Shown: positions 26,601-34,706, counted from the first letter of the stretch. The stretch: DNA of 64,000 nt from Pedobacter duraquae (GCF_004362245.1 NZ_SNWM01000007.1:1-64000); one strand, 5' to 3'. Numbers and translations are program-made. The notes: generated by a model from the letters alone, not told the origin.

Positions 26601-27276
26601 TGCGATGATCTACCTCCTCATTTTTATCTTGTAAAGCTTGTTGTAACTTCATCCGAGCATTAAAATCCGTGGAGACTTTTCTATAAAAGAAGAACGTGAT
26701 GAGTAGTGAACAGACCGCCGCCAAAATAATTAGGGTCGGTGTGTAAGATGCCAGCTTGTTCAGGTCGGCTGTGCGCAGTTCAAGCAACCTGGTTTCCTCT
26801 GTCTGCATGTTCTTTGATATAAGCCTTGCCGAATCCATGTAATCCTTACCCGACAACAGCTCGGCCACACTCACATTTCCGCCACGCTCTTTAACACGGA
26901 TCGTGCTTTCGATGATGGTTAGCCTTCTCTCAATGATATCCTGCAGTTTCTTTGCATTACGCTGCTGTAAAGGATTGTCAACCGTCTGCTCTGATACATC
27001 GTTTAGTAATCCGAGGGCCTTTTCTTTTGCCCCATTATAAGGCTCAAGGAATATCTTATCGCCACTTAGCAAATAGCCTCTTTGACCGGTTTCAGCATCT
27101 TTAAGCGTTGACAAAATACCATCAGTTTTTGTAATCACATCATTACTATGTGCGACAAGATCTGCACTTTTAATCAGATTCCTAATACTGATGTAAGAAG
27201 CTAGAGAACTGACAAAAAGTATTAATAACGAAAGCCCTAAACCAATACGAAGGTTCTTTTTTAGAGATTTTTGCAT
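23683..27276 (-). CDS. Hybrid sensor histidine kinase with three receivers
   Basis: A 1197-residue inner-membrane kinase. In order: TM1 (about 11-30), CHASE3-type periplasmic domain (about 35-175, KDAETGQRGYLLSG), TM2 (179-198), HAMP-like linker, GAF domain (about 290-430), a long Glu/Gln-rich coiled coil (about 430-530), HisKA with phospho-His near 536 (FLANMSHELRTPLNS), HATPase (about 640-755, GTGLGLSISRELAKLLGG), then three receivers starting near 807, 929 and 1072. REC1 and REC3 have the full acidic-pocket/Asp/Lys set; REC2 begins VLIVEENRQ and its Lys region (SIVVKTAHSY) is atypical. CheB, CheR and two receivers are encoded in the same operon. Confidence 0.93.
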   Translation of the reverse strand: MQKSLKKNLRIGLGLSLLILFVSSLASYISIRNLIKSADLVAHSNDVITKTDGILSTLKDAETGQRGYLLSGDKIFLEPYNGAKEKALGLLNDVSEQTVDNPLQQRNAKKLQDIIERRLTIIESTIRVKERGGNVSVAELLSGKDYMDSARLISKNMQTEETRLLELRTADLNKLASYTPTLIILAAVCSLLITFFFYRKVSTDFNARMKLQQALQDKNEEVDHRIEVIQGLASQISAGNYSIRLEEGTADGLGSLAGYLNAMAESLQYSFSLLGDKEWLQAGIANLNDKMVGEKSVSELAGDILENIVEHTKSQVAAFYLLEDKDLRLAGSYALEDTQKREIIKLGVGITGQAAESGKQMLLNDIPEGKLTISYASGHTTPKNVVAVPIFRNLAVVGVMEFGSISAYTPLQLEFLNSIANNIGVAIHVSQNRKKLQEFLEETQAQAEELQAQHSELEGLNAELEAQSQKIQTSEEELRVQQEELLQSNQELEERTSLLEEKNQLIQERNLDIQQKAEQLEQSTKYKSEFLANMSHELRTPLNSILLLSKLMSENKELDPEYIEYAEVIQSSGQGLLGLIDEILDLSKIEAGKMTLDFTDVSLTEVSTDMRSLFNPIANNKKLKLFIEVVPELDTLNTDKMRLEQILKNLLSNAIKFTTEGQVSLTIHPDETAKMILFKVTDTGIGIASNKQDLVFEAFQQADGSTRRRFGGTGLGLSISRELAKLLGGEIELTSKENVGSEFTLILPLDRAATMEAENQQQVELIKLSEVQPSAPLSKLPERFTVDRIPQEIHDDRADIKPGDKIILIIEDDTAFAKTLLDFTRKRGYKGINAVRGDVGIELANHYKPLAILLDIQLPIKDGWQVMEELKSNPATRPIPVHIMSSLEVKKESLLKGAVDFINKPVALEHMRQIFQKLEDALSRHPKKVLIVEENRQHAEALSYFLSNYNIQTEVANNVSQSIGALNKKEVDCVILDMGIPDKNAYETLETIKKTKGLENLPIIIFTGKNLSKGEENKIKQYADSIVVKTAHSYQRILDEAGLFLHLVEENQTEEKNKKPVSERLGGLYEVLNNKTVLIADDDVRNIFSLTKALEQHKMKVLAATDGKEALQVLKDNPAVDVVLMDMMMPEMDGYESTKEIRKNPAYRNLPILAVTAKAMMGDREKCIAAGASDYISKPVDVDQLISLLRVWLYDKV

Positions 27277-27293
27277 AGTATAATAATATAATA

Positions 27294-28418
27294 TTAATCT
27301 GGATCTGTAGGTGAAATCAAGGGAATATGGAAATAAAACTCCGACCCTTCTCCAATCGCGCTCTTTACACCAACCTCACCTCCATGTCTGCGGATGATCT
27401 CAGCCGATATATACAGGCCGATGCCAAGACCCTGGAAATGGATTGCCGTTTCCTCTACCCGGTAAAATTTGTCAAAAACACTTTTCTGCTGCTCAGTATC
27501 TATACCGATGCCATAATCTTTTACCCCAACATATACGCCGGCGTTTTCAAAACGAACAACAATCTTAATTTCTGAAGTTCCCGGAGAATATTTCATTGCA
27601 TTTGTGAGAAAATTTATGATAACCTGCTCAATACGCATTTCATCACCAAATATCTCTTGTGGGGCGTGCCCTTCTTTAAGAATATGAAATTCAGGATTAC
27701 TCTGATGCATAATCTCGATGATACTATCGAGTAAATCATCCATAACAAAGTTCTTCTTATTGAATTTAAGTTTTCCGCTTTCTATTTTAGAGATATCGAG
27801 CAGGTCAGCAATTAAGTCATTCAATTTTTCCAACTGAACTTCTGCTTTTTGTAAGTGCTTCTTAACCGTTTCAAGATCACCTTTATCAATGCTTCTACCT
27901 AATAATTGAACATATCCTTTTACACTTGTTAAAGGGGTTTTTAGTTCGTGACTGGCAATACTGATAAACTCATCTTTTTTGTGTTCTGCTTTCTTTCTGA
28001 ACTCAATTTCGTCCATTAAAGCTTTTTGAATTTCAATTAACTTTCTGCTTTGCTCGTAGATTCTATAGAAGGTTTTGACTTTGAGCAATAGAATCCCCAT
28101 GTCTACAGGCTTGGTAATATAATCAAGTCCACCGGAAGAATACCCCTTGGTAATAAACTTCAATTCTGTGTTTGCCGCGGACAGGAAAATAATAGCGGTT
28201 TCCTTTGCTTTACTATAGCCAGAAATAGCTTCCGCTACTTCAAACCCATCCATACCCGGCATCTGTACATCAAGAATAATCAGCACATATTCATTTTTCA
28301 ATACTTTCTTTAATGCTTCTTCTCCGGAGGAAGCGGTATCTACTTCAAAATCATGCTTCTCAAGAACCTTTTTTAATGAGATTAGGTTCTCGGGGGTATC
28401 ATCTACGATTAGGATCAT
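27294..28418 (-). CDS. Receiver-histidine kinase (REC-HisKA-HATPase)
   Basis: A 374-residue cytosolic protein with an N-terminal receiver (about 1-118; ILIVDDTPENL, Asp in LIILDVQMPGMDG, Lys in YITKPVD), a short coiled coil, HisKA with phospho-His in ISIASHELKTPLTSV near residue 156, and HATPase (about 255-370; DYGIGID, GLGIGLYIS). No transmembrane helix, so it must receive its signal from another kinase or an internal cue. It is the first gene of the cluster; the hybrid kinase follows by 17 bases. Confidence 0.93.
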   Translation of the reverse strand: MILIVDDTPENLISLKKVLEKHDFEVDTASSGEEALKKVLKNEYVLIILDVQMPGMDGFEVAEAISGYSKAKETAIIFLSAANTELKFITKGYSSGGLDYITKPVDMGILLLKVKTFYRIYEQSRKLIEIQKALMDEIEFRKKAEHKKDEFISIASHELKTPLTSVKGYVQLLGRSIDKGDLETVKKHLQKAEVQLEKLNDLIADLLDISKIESGKLKFNKKNFVMDDLLDSIIEIMHQSNPEFHILKEGHAPQEIFGDEMRIEQVIINFLTNAMKYSPGTSEIKIVVRFENAGVYVGVKDYGIGIDTEQQKSVFDKFYRVEETAIHFQGLGIGLYISAEIIRRHGGEVGVKSAIGEGSEFYFHIPLISPTDPD

Positions 28419-28538
28419 TATCTATATTAAATAGGCTGCATTACAAAAGCCAAATTTGTTTAATTTATATCTAAGTTATAGAACTTTAAAGAATATTATC
28501 GTTCATAGGTCAATTTGTCCGTTAAAACTATTGCCGAC

Positions 28539-29378
28539 TTAAAGCTCTTTTGAGTTGAAAGTGTCTCCCTGATTGATATCACCAGTTTCATATCCCTTTT
28601 TGAACCAATACATTCGTTGCGCAGAAGTACCGTGGGTAAAAGAATCGGGCACAACTTGTCCCTGCGCTTGTTTTTGCAATTTATCGTCTCCAATAGCATT
28701 TGCAGCCGTTAAAGCTTCGTCAATATCTCCAGGATCAAGCCTGAAATTCTGTAGTTTTTGGGCATCATGTGCCCATAAACCGGCAAAGAAATCAGCTTGT
28801 AACTCTAATTTTACAGAAAGTTTGTTGTATTCCACTTCGCTCAGCTGACTACGGTAGCGATCCATTTTCTCAGTAATACCCAGAAGATTCTGAACATGAT
28901 GTCCAACCTCATGCGCAATTACATAAGCTTGGGCAAAATCTCCGGCAGCACCAAAACGATTTTTAAGTTCATCGTAAAAACTCAGGTCGATGTATACGTG
29001 TTGATCTCCAGGGCAATAAAATGGTCCCACAGCAGAACTCGCGTTACCACAGGCGGAATTCACGCCATCATCAAAAAGTGTCAGTGTTGGCGATTCATAA
29101 TTTTTTCCCATTTCCTGGAATTTAGCTATCCACACTGAATCTGTGGATTCAAGGATATTTGACACCCACCTTCCTTTAGCATCAGTTGGTACACCCCGCT
29201 TACCAGATGTAGGCGCCTGTTCACCAACAGGGAGCTGACTAACTAAGCCGGTAAAGTCTTTGCCAAAAAGAAGACCAAGTACCACGAGAATTATTCCAAC
29301 GCCGCCACCTACCATGGTGCCGCCGCCCATACCTCTTCTATCGTCTACATTGCCGCTGCCTTTACCGAACCATTGCAT
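28539..29378 (-). CDS. Neutral zinc metallopeptidase, YpfJ family
   Basis: A 279-residue membrane-anchored protein of the YpfJ/KPN_02809 family. The N-terminus (MQWFGKGSGNVDDRRG) is followed by one Gly-rich transmembrane helix (about 23-42, VGGGVGIILVVLGLLFG). The active-site helix is IAHEVGHHVQNLLG (HExxH), with downstream LELQADFFAGLWAH and RMYWFKKGYETGD, both family hallmarks. The proteolytic role is predicted from the motif; substrates are unknown. It lies 7 bases downstream of gltX and is probably co-transcribed with it. Confidence 0.9.
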   Translation of the reverse strand: MQWFGKGSGNVDDRRGMGGGTMVGGGVGIILVVLGLLFGKDFTGLVSQLPVGEQAPTSGKRGVPTDAKGRWVSNILESTDSVWIAKFQEMGKNYESPTLTLFDDGVNSACGNASSAVGPFYCPGDQHVYIDLSFYDELKNRFGAAGDFAQAYVIAHEVGHHVQNLLGITEKMDRYRSQLSEVEYNKLSVKLELQADFFAGLWAHDAQKLQNFRLDPGDIDEALTAANAIGDDKLQKQAQGQVVPDSFTHGTSAQRMYWFKKGYETGDINQGDTFNSKEL

Positions 29379-29385
29379 ATTTTAT

Positions 29386-30897
29386 CTAATTAAATTGTTG
29401 TATCGCCGCGCGGATCCTTAAGGCTGTTTCGGTTTTACCCAATAATACAGCTATATCAAATACCCCTGGCCCAAATTTCCCTCCCACAAGCATAATACGG
29501 AATGGAAGCATCAGTTCTCCAGATTTAAGTTGCTGCTCAGTCGCCAAAGCCTTAAAAGAGGTTTCCAGGTCTACGGCAGATTCATCTGTTAATAGTGGAA
29601 TAAATGCTTCAAAAAACGCTGCCTTCTCTTCAGTCCATTTCGGTTTTACAGCAGGCAGATCATACTCAGTAGGAGAAACAAAGAAATAGCTACTTTGTGT
29701 TACAAAATCTGACAATAAATTGCAGCGATCCTTAACCAGGTTAACTACAGCACTTAAGCGATCCGTATTTGTGATGGGAATGCCCGACATTTCGAAACTT
29801 TTTTTCACGTATGGCAGTAATTTTCCCGCATCTGCATTTTTGATCCATTCGTGGTTGTACCACTTTGCTTTTTCAAAATCAAATTTCGCTCCTGCCTTAC
29901 TAATCCGATCCAGGGAAAATTTACTTATAAGTTCTTCAAGCGTAAATATCTCCTGGTCGGTGCCGTCATTCCAACCTAACATGGCCAGTAAATTCACAAA
30001 AGCTTCTGGCATGAAACCCAGCTCCTTAAATCCTTTGGTAACATCACCTGTCTTAGGATCCGTCCAGTTCTGCGCATAAACCGGAAATCCGAGCCTATCG
30101 CCATCCCTTTTGCTAAGCTTGCCATTCCCATCTGGTTTAAGGATTAAGGGTAAATGCACCCATGCAGGCATGTCATCACCCCAGCCTAGGTAACGCCATA
30201 ATAATACATGGATTGGTGCAGACGGGAGCCATTCTTCGCCTCTGAAGACATGCGAAATCTCCATCTCCCTGTCATCAGCAACAACTGCCAAATGGTACGT
30301 CGGCATTCCATCTGCCTTTAATAAAACTTTATCGTCAACCAGATTAGTATCAAAACTTACATGTCCACGAATCAGATCGACAAAAGAAACCTGCTCATCT
30401 GACGGCATTTTTATTCGCACAACATAGGGTGCATCCGACTCAAGCAAGCTATTTACTTCTTGTTCAGTAAGGGTAAGTGAATTACGCATACCCATGCGGC
30501 TGCGCTGCCCGTATAAAAAATTCGGTTCTTCTTTTCTTTTGGCATCCAGTTCTTCAGGGGTATCGAATGCGTAATACGCATAACCATCTGCCAATAGCTG
30601 ATCTGCATATTGTTTATAGTTTGCCTTGCGCTCACTTTGCCTGTAAGGGGCAAACGGACCTCCAGCCTGTGGACTTTCGTCAGGTACAATTCCACACCAT
30701 TCCAGACAGGATACGATATATTCCTCTGCTCCGGCAACAAAACGATTCTGATCCGTGTCCTCAACACGCAAAATAAACGTACCATTGTTCTGCTTCGCAA
30801 ACAAATAGTTGAACAGGGCAGTTCTTACACCACCTAAATGAAGGCCTCCTGTGGGACTTGGGGCAAATCTTACTCTTACTCTTACTTTCTTTTCCAT
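29386..30897 (-). CDS. gltX: Glutamyl-tRNA synthetase
   Basis: A class I synthetase of 503 residues charging tRNA-Glu. The HIGH equivalent is RFAPSPTGGLHLGG and the KMSKS equivalent is GKLSKRDGDRLGF near residue 263. I place the start at ATG 30897 (MEKKVRVRVRF): a longer frame to 30999 runs across the promoter and into the divergent kinase gene, and the -7 box at 30908-30915 would lie inside it. The first residues encode a Val-Arg repeat from three tandem GTAAGA hexamers. Length is normal with this start. Confidence 0.95.
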   Translation of the reverse strand: MEKKVRVRVRFAPSPTGGLHLGGVRTALFNYLFAKQNNGTFILRVEDTDQNRFVAGAEEYIVSCLEWCGIVPDESPQAGGPFAPYRQSERKANYKQYADQLLADGYAYYAFDTPEELDAKRKEEPNFLYGQRSRMGMRNSLTLTEQEVNSLLESDAPYVVRIKMPSDEQVSFVDLIRGHVSFDTNLVDDKVLLKADGMPTYHLAVVADDREMEISHVFRGEEWLPSAPIHVLLWRYLGWGDDMPAWVHLPLILKPDGNGKLSKRDGDRLGFPVYAQNWTDPKTGDVTKGFKELGFMPEAFVNLLAMLGWNDGTDQEIFTLEELISKFSLDRISKAGAKFDFEKAKWYNHEWIKNADAGKLLPYVKKSFEMSGIPITNTDRLSAVVNLVKDRCNLLSDFVTQSSYFFVSPTEYDLPAVKPKWTEEKAAFFEAFIPLLTDESAVDLETSFKALATEQQLKSGELMLPFRIMLVGGKFGPGVFDIAVLLGKTETALRIRAAIQQFN

Positions 30898-30907
30898 ATT
30901 CGTGACG

Positions 30908-30915
30908 CAAAGATA
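30908..30915 (-). promoter_or_regulatory. -7 box TATCTTTG of gltX, short leader
   Basis: The minus-strand TATCTTTG matches TAnnTTTG and lies 10 bases before the gltX ATG (30895-30897), giving a leader of only about 5 nt. Confidence 0.55.
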
Positions 30916-30943
30916 TATAATTTGTAATTTGCCATCACATACT

Positions 30944-32155
30944 ATGAATCCGTACGAAAAAAAACGCCGCTGGAAAATATTTTTGCTCGTCTTTGCCATA
31001 ATTATAGGTACAGCATCCGTCTTTTATACCGATTTTTTTGTCAAGAAAATGGAGTTAGAGGAAAAGGCGCAGTTCCTGCTTTGGGTAAAAAGTATGGAGC
31101 GCTCTTCCGAAATATTCAATGATTCTCCAGATGCGATTGTACTAAACAGTGTTACTGAAAATAATACTACGCCGATCATCCTCACAGACACTTTGGGAAA
31201 AGAGATTAAAGCGTTTTTACGCCTCGATAGCACCAAAACAAATTATCCCGAAGCCTCAGCAAACCTCACATACGATCCTGCTTATTTCCAACGTGAGCTG
31301 AGACGCATGAAAAGACAGCATGCACCGCTAAAAATGACCTATTTTGGCGAAAAAATGTTGGTATACTATAAGGATTCTTTTATTCTAACCCAATTGCGTT
31401 ATTTTCCATATATTCAGCTTAGCGTGATTGCGCTGTTTCTAATCACCGCCTACGTTGCCTTTAGTTCCGCCCGTAAGGCAGAGCAGGATCAGGTGTGGGT
31501 AGGTCTGGCTAAAGAAACAGCACACCAACTCGGCACACCAATCTCTTCACTTATGGCTTGGGTAGAGCTCATCAAGTCACGATTCGATGCAGAAAATGAC
31601 CCACTAGTTGCAGAAATGGAAAATGATATCAAAAGACTCGAGGTAATTACCGACAGGTTCTCAAAGATCGGCTCTAAACCGGTTTTAGAAGATCACGTGG
31701 TGTATGTAGTAGTCAGCAATTTCATCGATTACTTCAAACTGCGCACATCAGATAAAGTTAAATTCATCATTACAGGTGATGATCAGGTCCGTGCAATGTT
31801 AAACGTACCTTTATTTGATTGGGTTACAGAAAACCTCCTTAAAAATGCAGCGAACGCCATTGCAAACGAAGGTACGATTACCGTCGACATTATTGAGCAC
31901 CTTGCAAAAGAAGAGGTCTATATCGACGTGACGGATACTGGCAAAGGTATTCCCCGGTCTAAATTTGACGCGGTGTTCCAGCCCGGGTATACAACCCGAA
32001 AACGGGGCTGGGGTCTAGGGCTGTCGTTAACAAAAAGAATCGTACAGAATTACCATAGTGGGCAAATTTTTGTCAAAGACTCTGAACTTGGCAAAGGAAC
32101 AACCTTCCGAATTATTTTAAAAAGCAGTTTAACCTATGAACCGACCATTACCTAA
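30944..32155 (+). CDS. Membrane sensor histidine kinase with HQLGTP H-box
   Basis: A 403-residue kinase with two transmembrane helices (about 10-29 and 156-173) around a periplasmic sensor of about 125 residues, no HAMP domain, then the kinase core. The phospho-His is His194 in KETAHQLGTPISSLMAW, so the usual HELRTP is replaced by HQLGTP. N box NLLKNAANAI, G1 DTGKGIP and G2 RGWGLGLSLTKRI are intact. I chose ATG 30944 (MNPYEKKRR) because the longer frame would begin inside gltX. No response regulator is adjacent; dinB overlaps by 20 bases. Confidence 0.88.
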   Translation: MNPYEKKRRWKIFLLVFAIIIGTASVFYTDFFVKKMELEEKAQFLLWVKSMERSSEIFNDSPDAIVLNSVTENNTTPIILTDTLGKEIKAFLRLDSTKTNYPEASANLTYDPAYFQRELRRMKRQHAPLKMTYFGEKMLVYYKDSFILTQLRYFPYIQLSVIALFLITAYVAFSSARKAEQDQVWVGLAKETAHQLGTPISSLMAWVELIKSRFDAENDPLVAEMENDIKRLEVITDRFSKIGSKPVLEDHVVYVVVSNFIDYFKLRTSDKVKFIITGDDQVRAMLNVPLFDWVTENLLKNAANAIANEGTITVDIIEHLAKEEVYIDVTDTGKGIPRSKFDAVFQPGYTTRKRGWGLGLSLTKRIVQNYHSGQIFVKDSELGKGTTFRIILKSSLTYEPTIT

Positions 32156-32639
32156 TGAATACCCGCAATGGGCTGAGCGATATATCAGCCTAGTAGAAGA
32201 CGATGTATTAGAGATATTAGAGAGACAGGCGTTTGAATTTCCCGAATATATTAATAGTCTGGTAGAAAAAGCCGACTATGCCTATGCGCCCGGCAAATGG
32301 ACACTGAAGCAATTGTTTGGACACATGATCGATACTGAGCGGGTATTCGCATTCCGCATAACAGCCTTCGCAAGAGGAGAGAAAAATGCTATCCCCGGTT
32401 TTGACGAAGATGAGTATGTCGCAAATGCGCACTTTGCTGACCGCAGTCTGTTTAGCTTGTCTGAAGAATTCGGACTGCTCCGCAAGTCGAACCTCTATTT
32501 GTTTAAATCGCTCAATGAGGCTGAATTAGGCAACGTCGGCAATGCCTCCGGCAGAGACATCAGTGTAAAAGCTATCCTATTCGTCACTGCCGGCCACGTA
32601 ATTCACCACACACAGATTATTAAAGAACGGTATTTGTAA
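32136..32639 (+). CDS. DinB-family protein
   Basis: A 167-residue four-helix-bundle protein of the DinB/YfiT superfamily. The probable metal-binding histidines lie in LKQLFGHMIDTERVF and AGHVIHHTQIIKERYL. Superfamily members are metal-dependent and include bacillithiol/mycothiol S-transferases and maleylpyruvate isomerases; the substrate here is not predictable. It begins 20 bases inside the kinase gene and its stop overlaps the ATG of the thioesterase (TAATG), so the three form an operon. Confidence 0.88.
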   Translation: MNRPLPNEYPQWAERYISLVEDDVLEILERQAFEFPEYINSLVEKADYAYAPGKWTLKQLFGHMIDTERVFAFRITAFARGEKNAIPGFDEDEYVANAHFADRSLFSLSEEFGLLRKSNLYLFKSLNEAELGNVGNASGRDISVKAILFVTAGHVIHHTQIIKERYL

Positions 32640-33067
32640 TGTGGCATCTAACCCGTACCCCAGAAGAACTCAATTCGTGGCCGAGCAAACATATTGGTAC
32701 TTTGCTTGGGATACAGTTCACAGAAATAACGAATGATTCTATCTCTGCAACCATGCCAGTGGATGAACGTACACATCAACCATTCGGCATCCTTCATGGT
32801 GGTGCTTCTGTAGTCCTCGCAGAAACTTTGGGAAGTATCGCTTCCTACCTAAGTATCGACCCTGAAAAATATATCGCCGTAGGACTGGAAGTTAATGCCA
32901 ACCACCTGCGTGCTGTGAAAAACGGCAAAGTAACTGGCATCTGCAAACCGATCCATATAGGTGCCAAAACGCATGTCTGGGAAATAAGACTCTACACAGA
33001 TCAAAACAAGTTAAGCTGTATCAGCCGTCTTACTGTAGCGATTCTACCTAAACCGCAAGAAAAATAA
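32639..33067 (+). CDS. Hotdog-fold thioesterase, PaaI/MenI family
   Basis: A 142-residue single-domain hotdog protein. The signature GILHGGASVVLAETLGSIAS contains the catalytic Glu on the hotdog helix, and HQPFGILHGG matches PaaI/MenI (YdiI) thioesterases that hydrolyse acyl- or aroyl-CoA such as DHNA-CoA in menaquinone synthesis. Which CoA ester is used cannot be said; a MenI role is reasonable because Bacteroidota use menaquinone (inference). It overlaps the DinB stop by 1 base. Confidence 0.87.
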   Translation: MWHLTRTPEELNSWPSKHIGTLLGIQFTEITNDSISATMPVDERTHQPFGILHGGASVVLAETLGSIASYLSIDPEKYIAVGLEVNANHLRAVKNGKVTGICKPIHIGAKTHVWEIRLYTDQNKLSCISRLTVAILPKPQEK

Positions 33068-33171
33068 AATATTTCCATATCAAGGTGTAACCTCTTAAAA
33101 TTTGATGTCGTCATAGTACATAGAACACAAGTTCAACAGAACATAAATTTTAACATTTAACACTAAATATC

Positions 33172-33528
33172 ATGGAAGAGCTAATCCCAATTACATTATT
33201 TATCAGCGGTTTTGCCCTGGTCTTCGGCATAAGATATTTCTCAAATAAAGAAAAAATGGCGATGATTGAAAGAGGAATAGACCCAGGCATTAGAAGAGCC
33301 GGACAATCTGCCCCTAAACCATTTTTGAGTTTAAAGTTTGGCCTTTTATTGGTTGGCCTAGGTTTAGGAATCATAGTTGCATTATTTACTGTACTGGGTA
33401 CAGGTATGGGCGACGACGAGGCTGTAGCGGTATATTTTGGCTCTATCAGCCTTTTTGGTGGATTTGGATTGATTGGATCGTATGCAGTAGAAAAAAACTG
33501 GCTGGACAAAAATCCGGATAAACTGTAA
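33172..33528 (+). CDS. Small membrane protein, DUF6249-like
   Basis: A 118-residue protein with an N-terminal transmembrane helix (about 5-21), a cytosolic linker (NKEKMAMIERGIDPGIRR), and two further helices (about 51-72 and 80-100). The EKMAMIERGIDP motif is common in small Bacteroidota membrane proteins annotated DUF6249 (from memory), usually next to an ECF sigma factor, as here. The function is unknown. A hairpin terminator separates it from the sigma gene, so coupling is loose. Confidence 0.8.
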   Translation: MEELIPITLFISGFALVFGIRYFSNKEKMAMIERGIDPGIRRAGQSAPKPFLSLKFGLLLVGLGLGIIVALFTVLGTGMGDDEAVAVYFGSISLFGGFGLIGSYAVEKNWLDKNPDKL

Positions 33529-33538
33529 ACACGCCTGA

Positions 33539-33565
33539 CTGGTCCGGTCATCCGGACCAGATTTT
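33539..33565 (+). terminator. Terminator after the DUF6249-like gene
   Basis: A stem CTGGTCCGG / CCGGACCAG with a TCAT loop is followed by ATTTTATC. The T-run is short, so termination may be partial. Confidence 0.6.
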
Positions 33566-33609
33566 ATCATCTCAATCTACACAACTAAATTAAAGCGTTA
33601 CATTGTATC

Positions 33610-34191
33610 ATGAAGCAAGAGCTCAGTGACTTAGCACTAATTACAATGATCCTGGAGGGTAATACCGCTGCTTATGCGCAGCTGGTAAAGCGGCATCAGC
33701 GGTTTGTATTTACGCTAGCCATGCGCTTCGCTAAAAGTAGAGAAGATGCTGAAGAAATTTCGCAGGATTGCTTCGTGAAAGCTTACAGGGCATTAGGTAC
33801 TTTTAAGCAAGATGCCAAGTTTACCACCTGGCTATACGCAATCACCTATACAACAGCAATGACCTTCCTCAGGAAAAAAAGGCTTGATATCGCTTCGATA
33901 GACGATGAGGGGGCTGCTATACAGCTGGAGAATCATATATCCGACTATAATGCCAACACAATCGAAAAGACGTCAGGTCATGCTTATCTAAACCAGGCTA
34001 TCGGAATGCTGTTACCCGATGATGCAGCTATTATTACATTGTTTTATAAGGGAGAACAAAGTCTGGAAGAAATAGGCCAGGCGCTAAACATGGAAAGCAA
34101 TACCATCAAGGTAAAATTACACCGTGCACGCGCAAGGCTAAAAGAGAAATTACAATATTTATTAAAAGATGAAGTTAAGGAATTGATATGA
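33610..34191 (+). CDS. ECF RNA polymerase sigma factor (second module)
   Basis: A 193-residue sigma factor with region 2 (about 20-90; LVKRHQRFVFTLAMRF, AEEISQDCFVKAYRAL, TWLYAITYTTAMTFLRKKR) and region 4 (about 135-185; EQSLEEIGQALNMESNTIKVKLHRARARLKEKL). It has no region 1. The downstream membrane protein overlaps it by 4 bases and probably acts as the anti-sigma factor. This module is separate from the one at 7.9-10.3 kb and differs in the partner protein. Confidence 0.93.
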   Translation: MKQELSDLALITMILEGNTAAYAQLVKRHQRFVFTLAMRFAKSREDAEEISQDCFVKAYRALGTFKQDAKFTTWLYAITYTTAMTFLRKKRLDIASIDDEGAAIQLENHISDYNANTIEKTSGHAYLNQAIGMLLPDDAAIITLFYKGEQSLEEIGQALNMESNTIKVKLHRARARLKEKLQYLLKDEVKELI

Positions 34192-34670
34192 AAAGCATAG
34201 ACGAACAAATCTGGGATTACATCGACAATACATGCAGTCAGGAAGAAAAGCTTATTGTAGCCGCCAAAATCGCTTCAGACGAGACTTATAGCACAGTCTA
34301 TGCTGAATTGCTGCAGATTCATCAGCTATTGGATGCCGAACAGCTTGATGAACCCTCCATGTCCTTTACGAGAAATGTAATGGATCTTGTTCAATTGGAA
34401 ATCGCACCGATTTCTTTAAAAACAAAAGTTGACAAACGCATCATCTACGCGATAACTGCTGTTTTTGTATTACTACTCATCTACATTGTTTGTTATGCAG
34501 CTGCACATGGAACTTATACCGTAGCCGATTTTAAACTGCCAAAAATGCAAATCAGTTTCGATATCTCACAATATATTACGCCATTGTTTATGAAGATATT
34601 TTTATTCGTAGACGTCGTACTTGGACTGATCTACCTGGATGGTTTTATTCGCAGAAAAAGTCTACGCTAA
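34188..34670 (+). CDS. Putative anti-sigma factor, two-helix membrane protein
   Basis: A 160-residue protein with a cytosolic N-terminal part (about 1-80) that resembles a zinc-less anti-sigma helical domain (IDEQIWDYIDNTCSQEEK), then two transmembrane helices (about 86-106 and 132-152). Its ATG overlaps the sigma stop (ATGA). No HxxxCxxC zinc motif. The anti-sigma role rests on position and topology. A strong terminator follows directly after the stop codon. Confidence 0.72.
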   Translation: MKSIDEQIWDYIDNTCSQEEKLIVAAKIASDETYSTVYAELLQIHQLLDAEQLDEPSMSFTRNVMDLVQLEIAPISLKTKVDKRIIYAITAVFVLLLIYIVCYAAAHGTYTVADFKLPKMQISFDISQYITPLFMKIFLFVDVVLGLIYLDGFIRRKSLR

Positions 34671-34706
34671 AAAAAAGGAGTCTTGCGCTTGCAAGACTCC
34701 TTTTTT
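34671..34706. terminator. Bidirectional terminator after the second sigma module
   Basis: A 16-bp stem AAAAAAGGAGTCTTGC / GCAAGACTCCTTTTTT with a GCTT loop lies between the anti-sigma gene and the convergent DUF2911 gene. Confidence 0.88.

Noticed and set aside
30898-30999. N-terminal extension of gltX to a start at 30999
   Set aside because: It would cross the -7 box and the divergent kinase start, and the extension (IFQRRFFSYGFIVC) is not synthetase-like.
33150-33551. 133-codon frame opposite the DUF6249-like gene
   Set aside because: The plus-strand frame has transmembrane helices and a conserved EKMAMIERGIDP motif, while the minus-strand peptide is low-complexity Pro/Ser/Lys.
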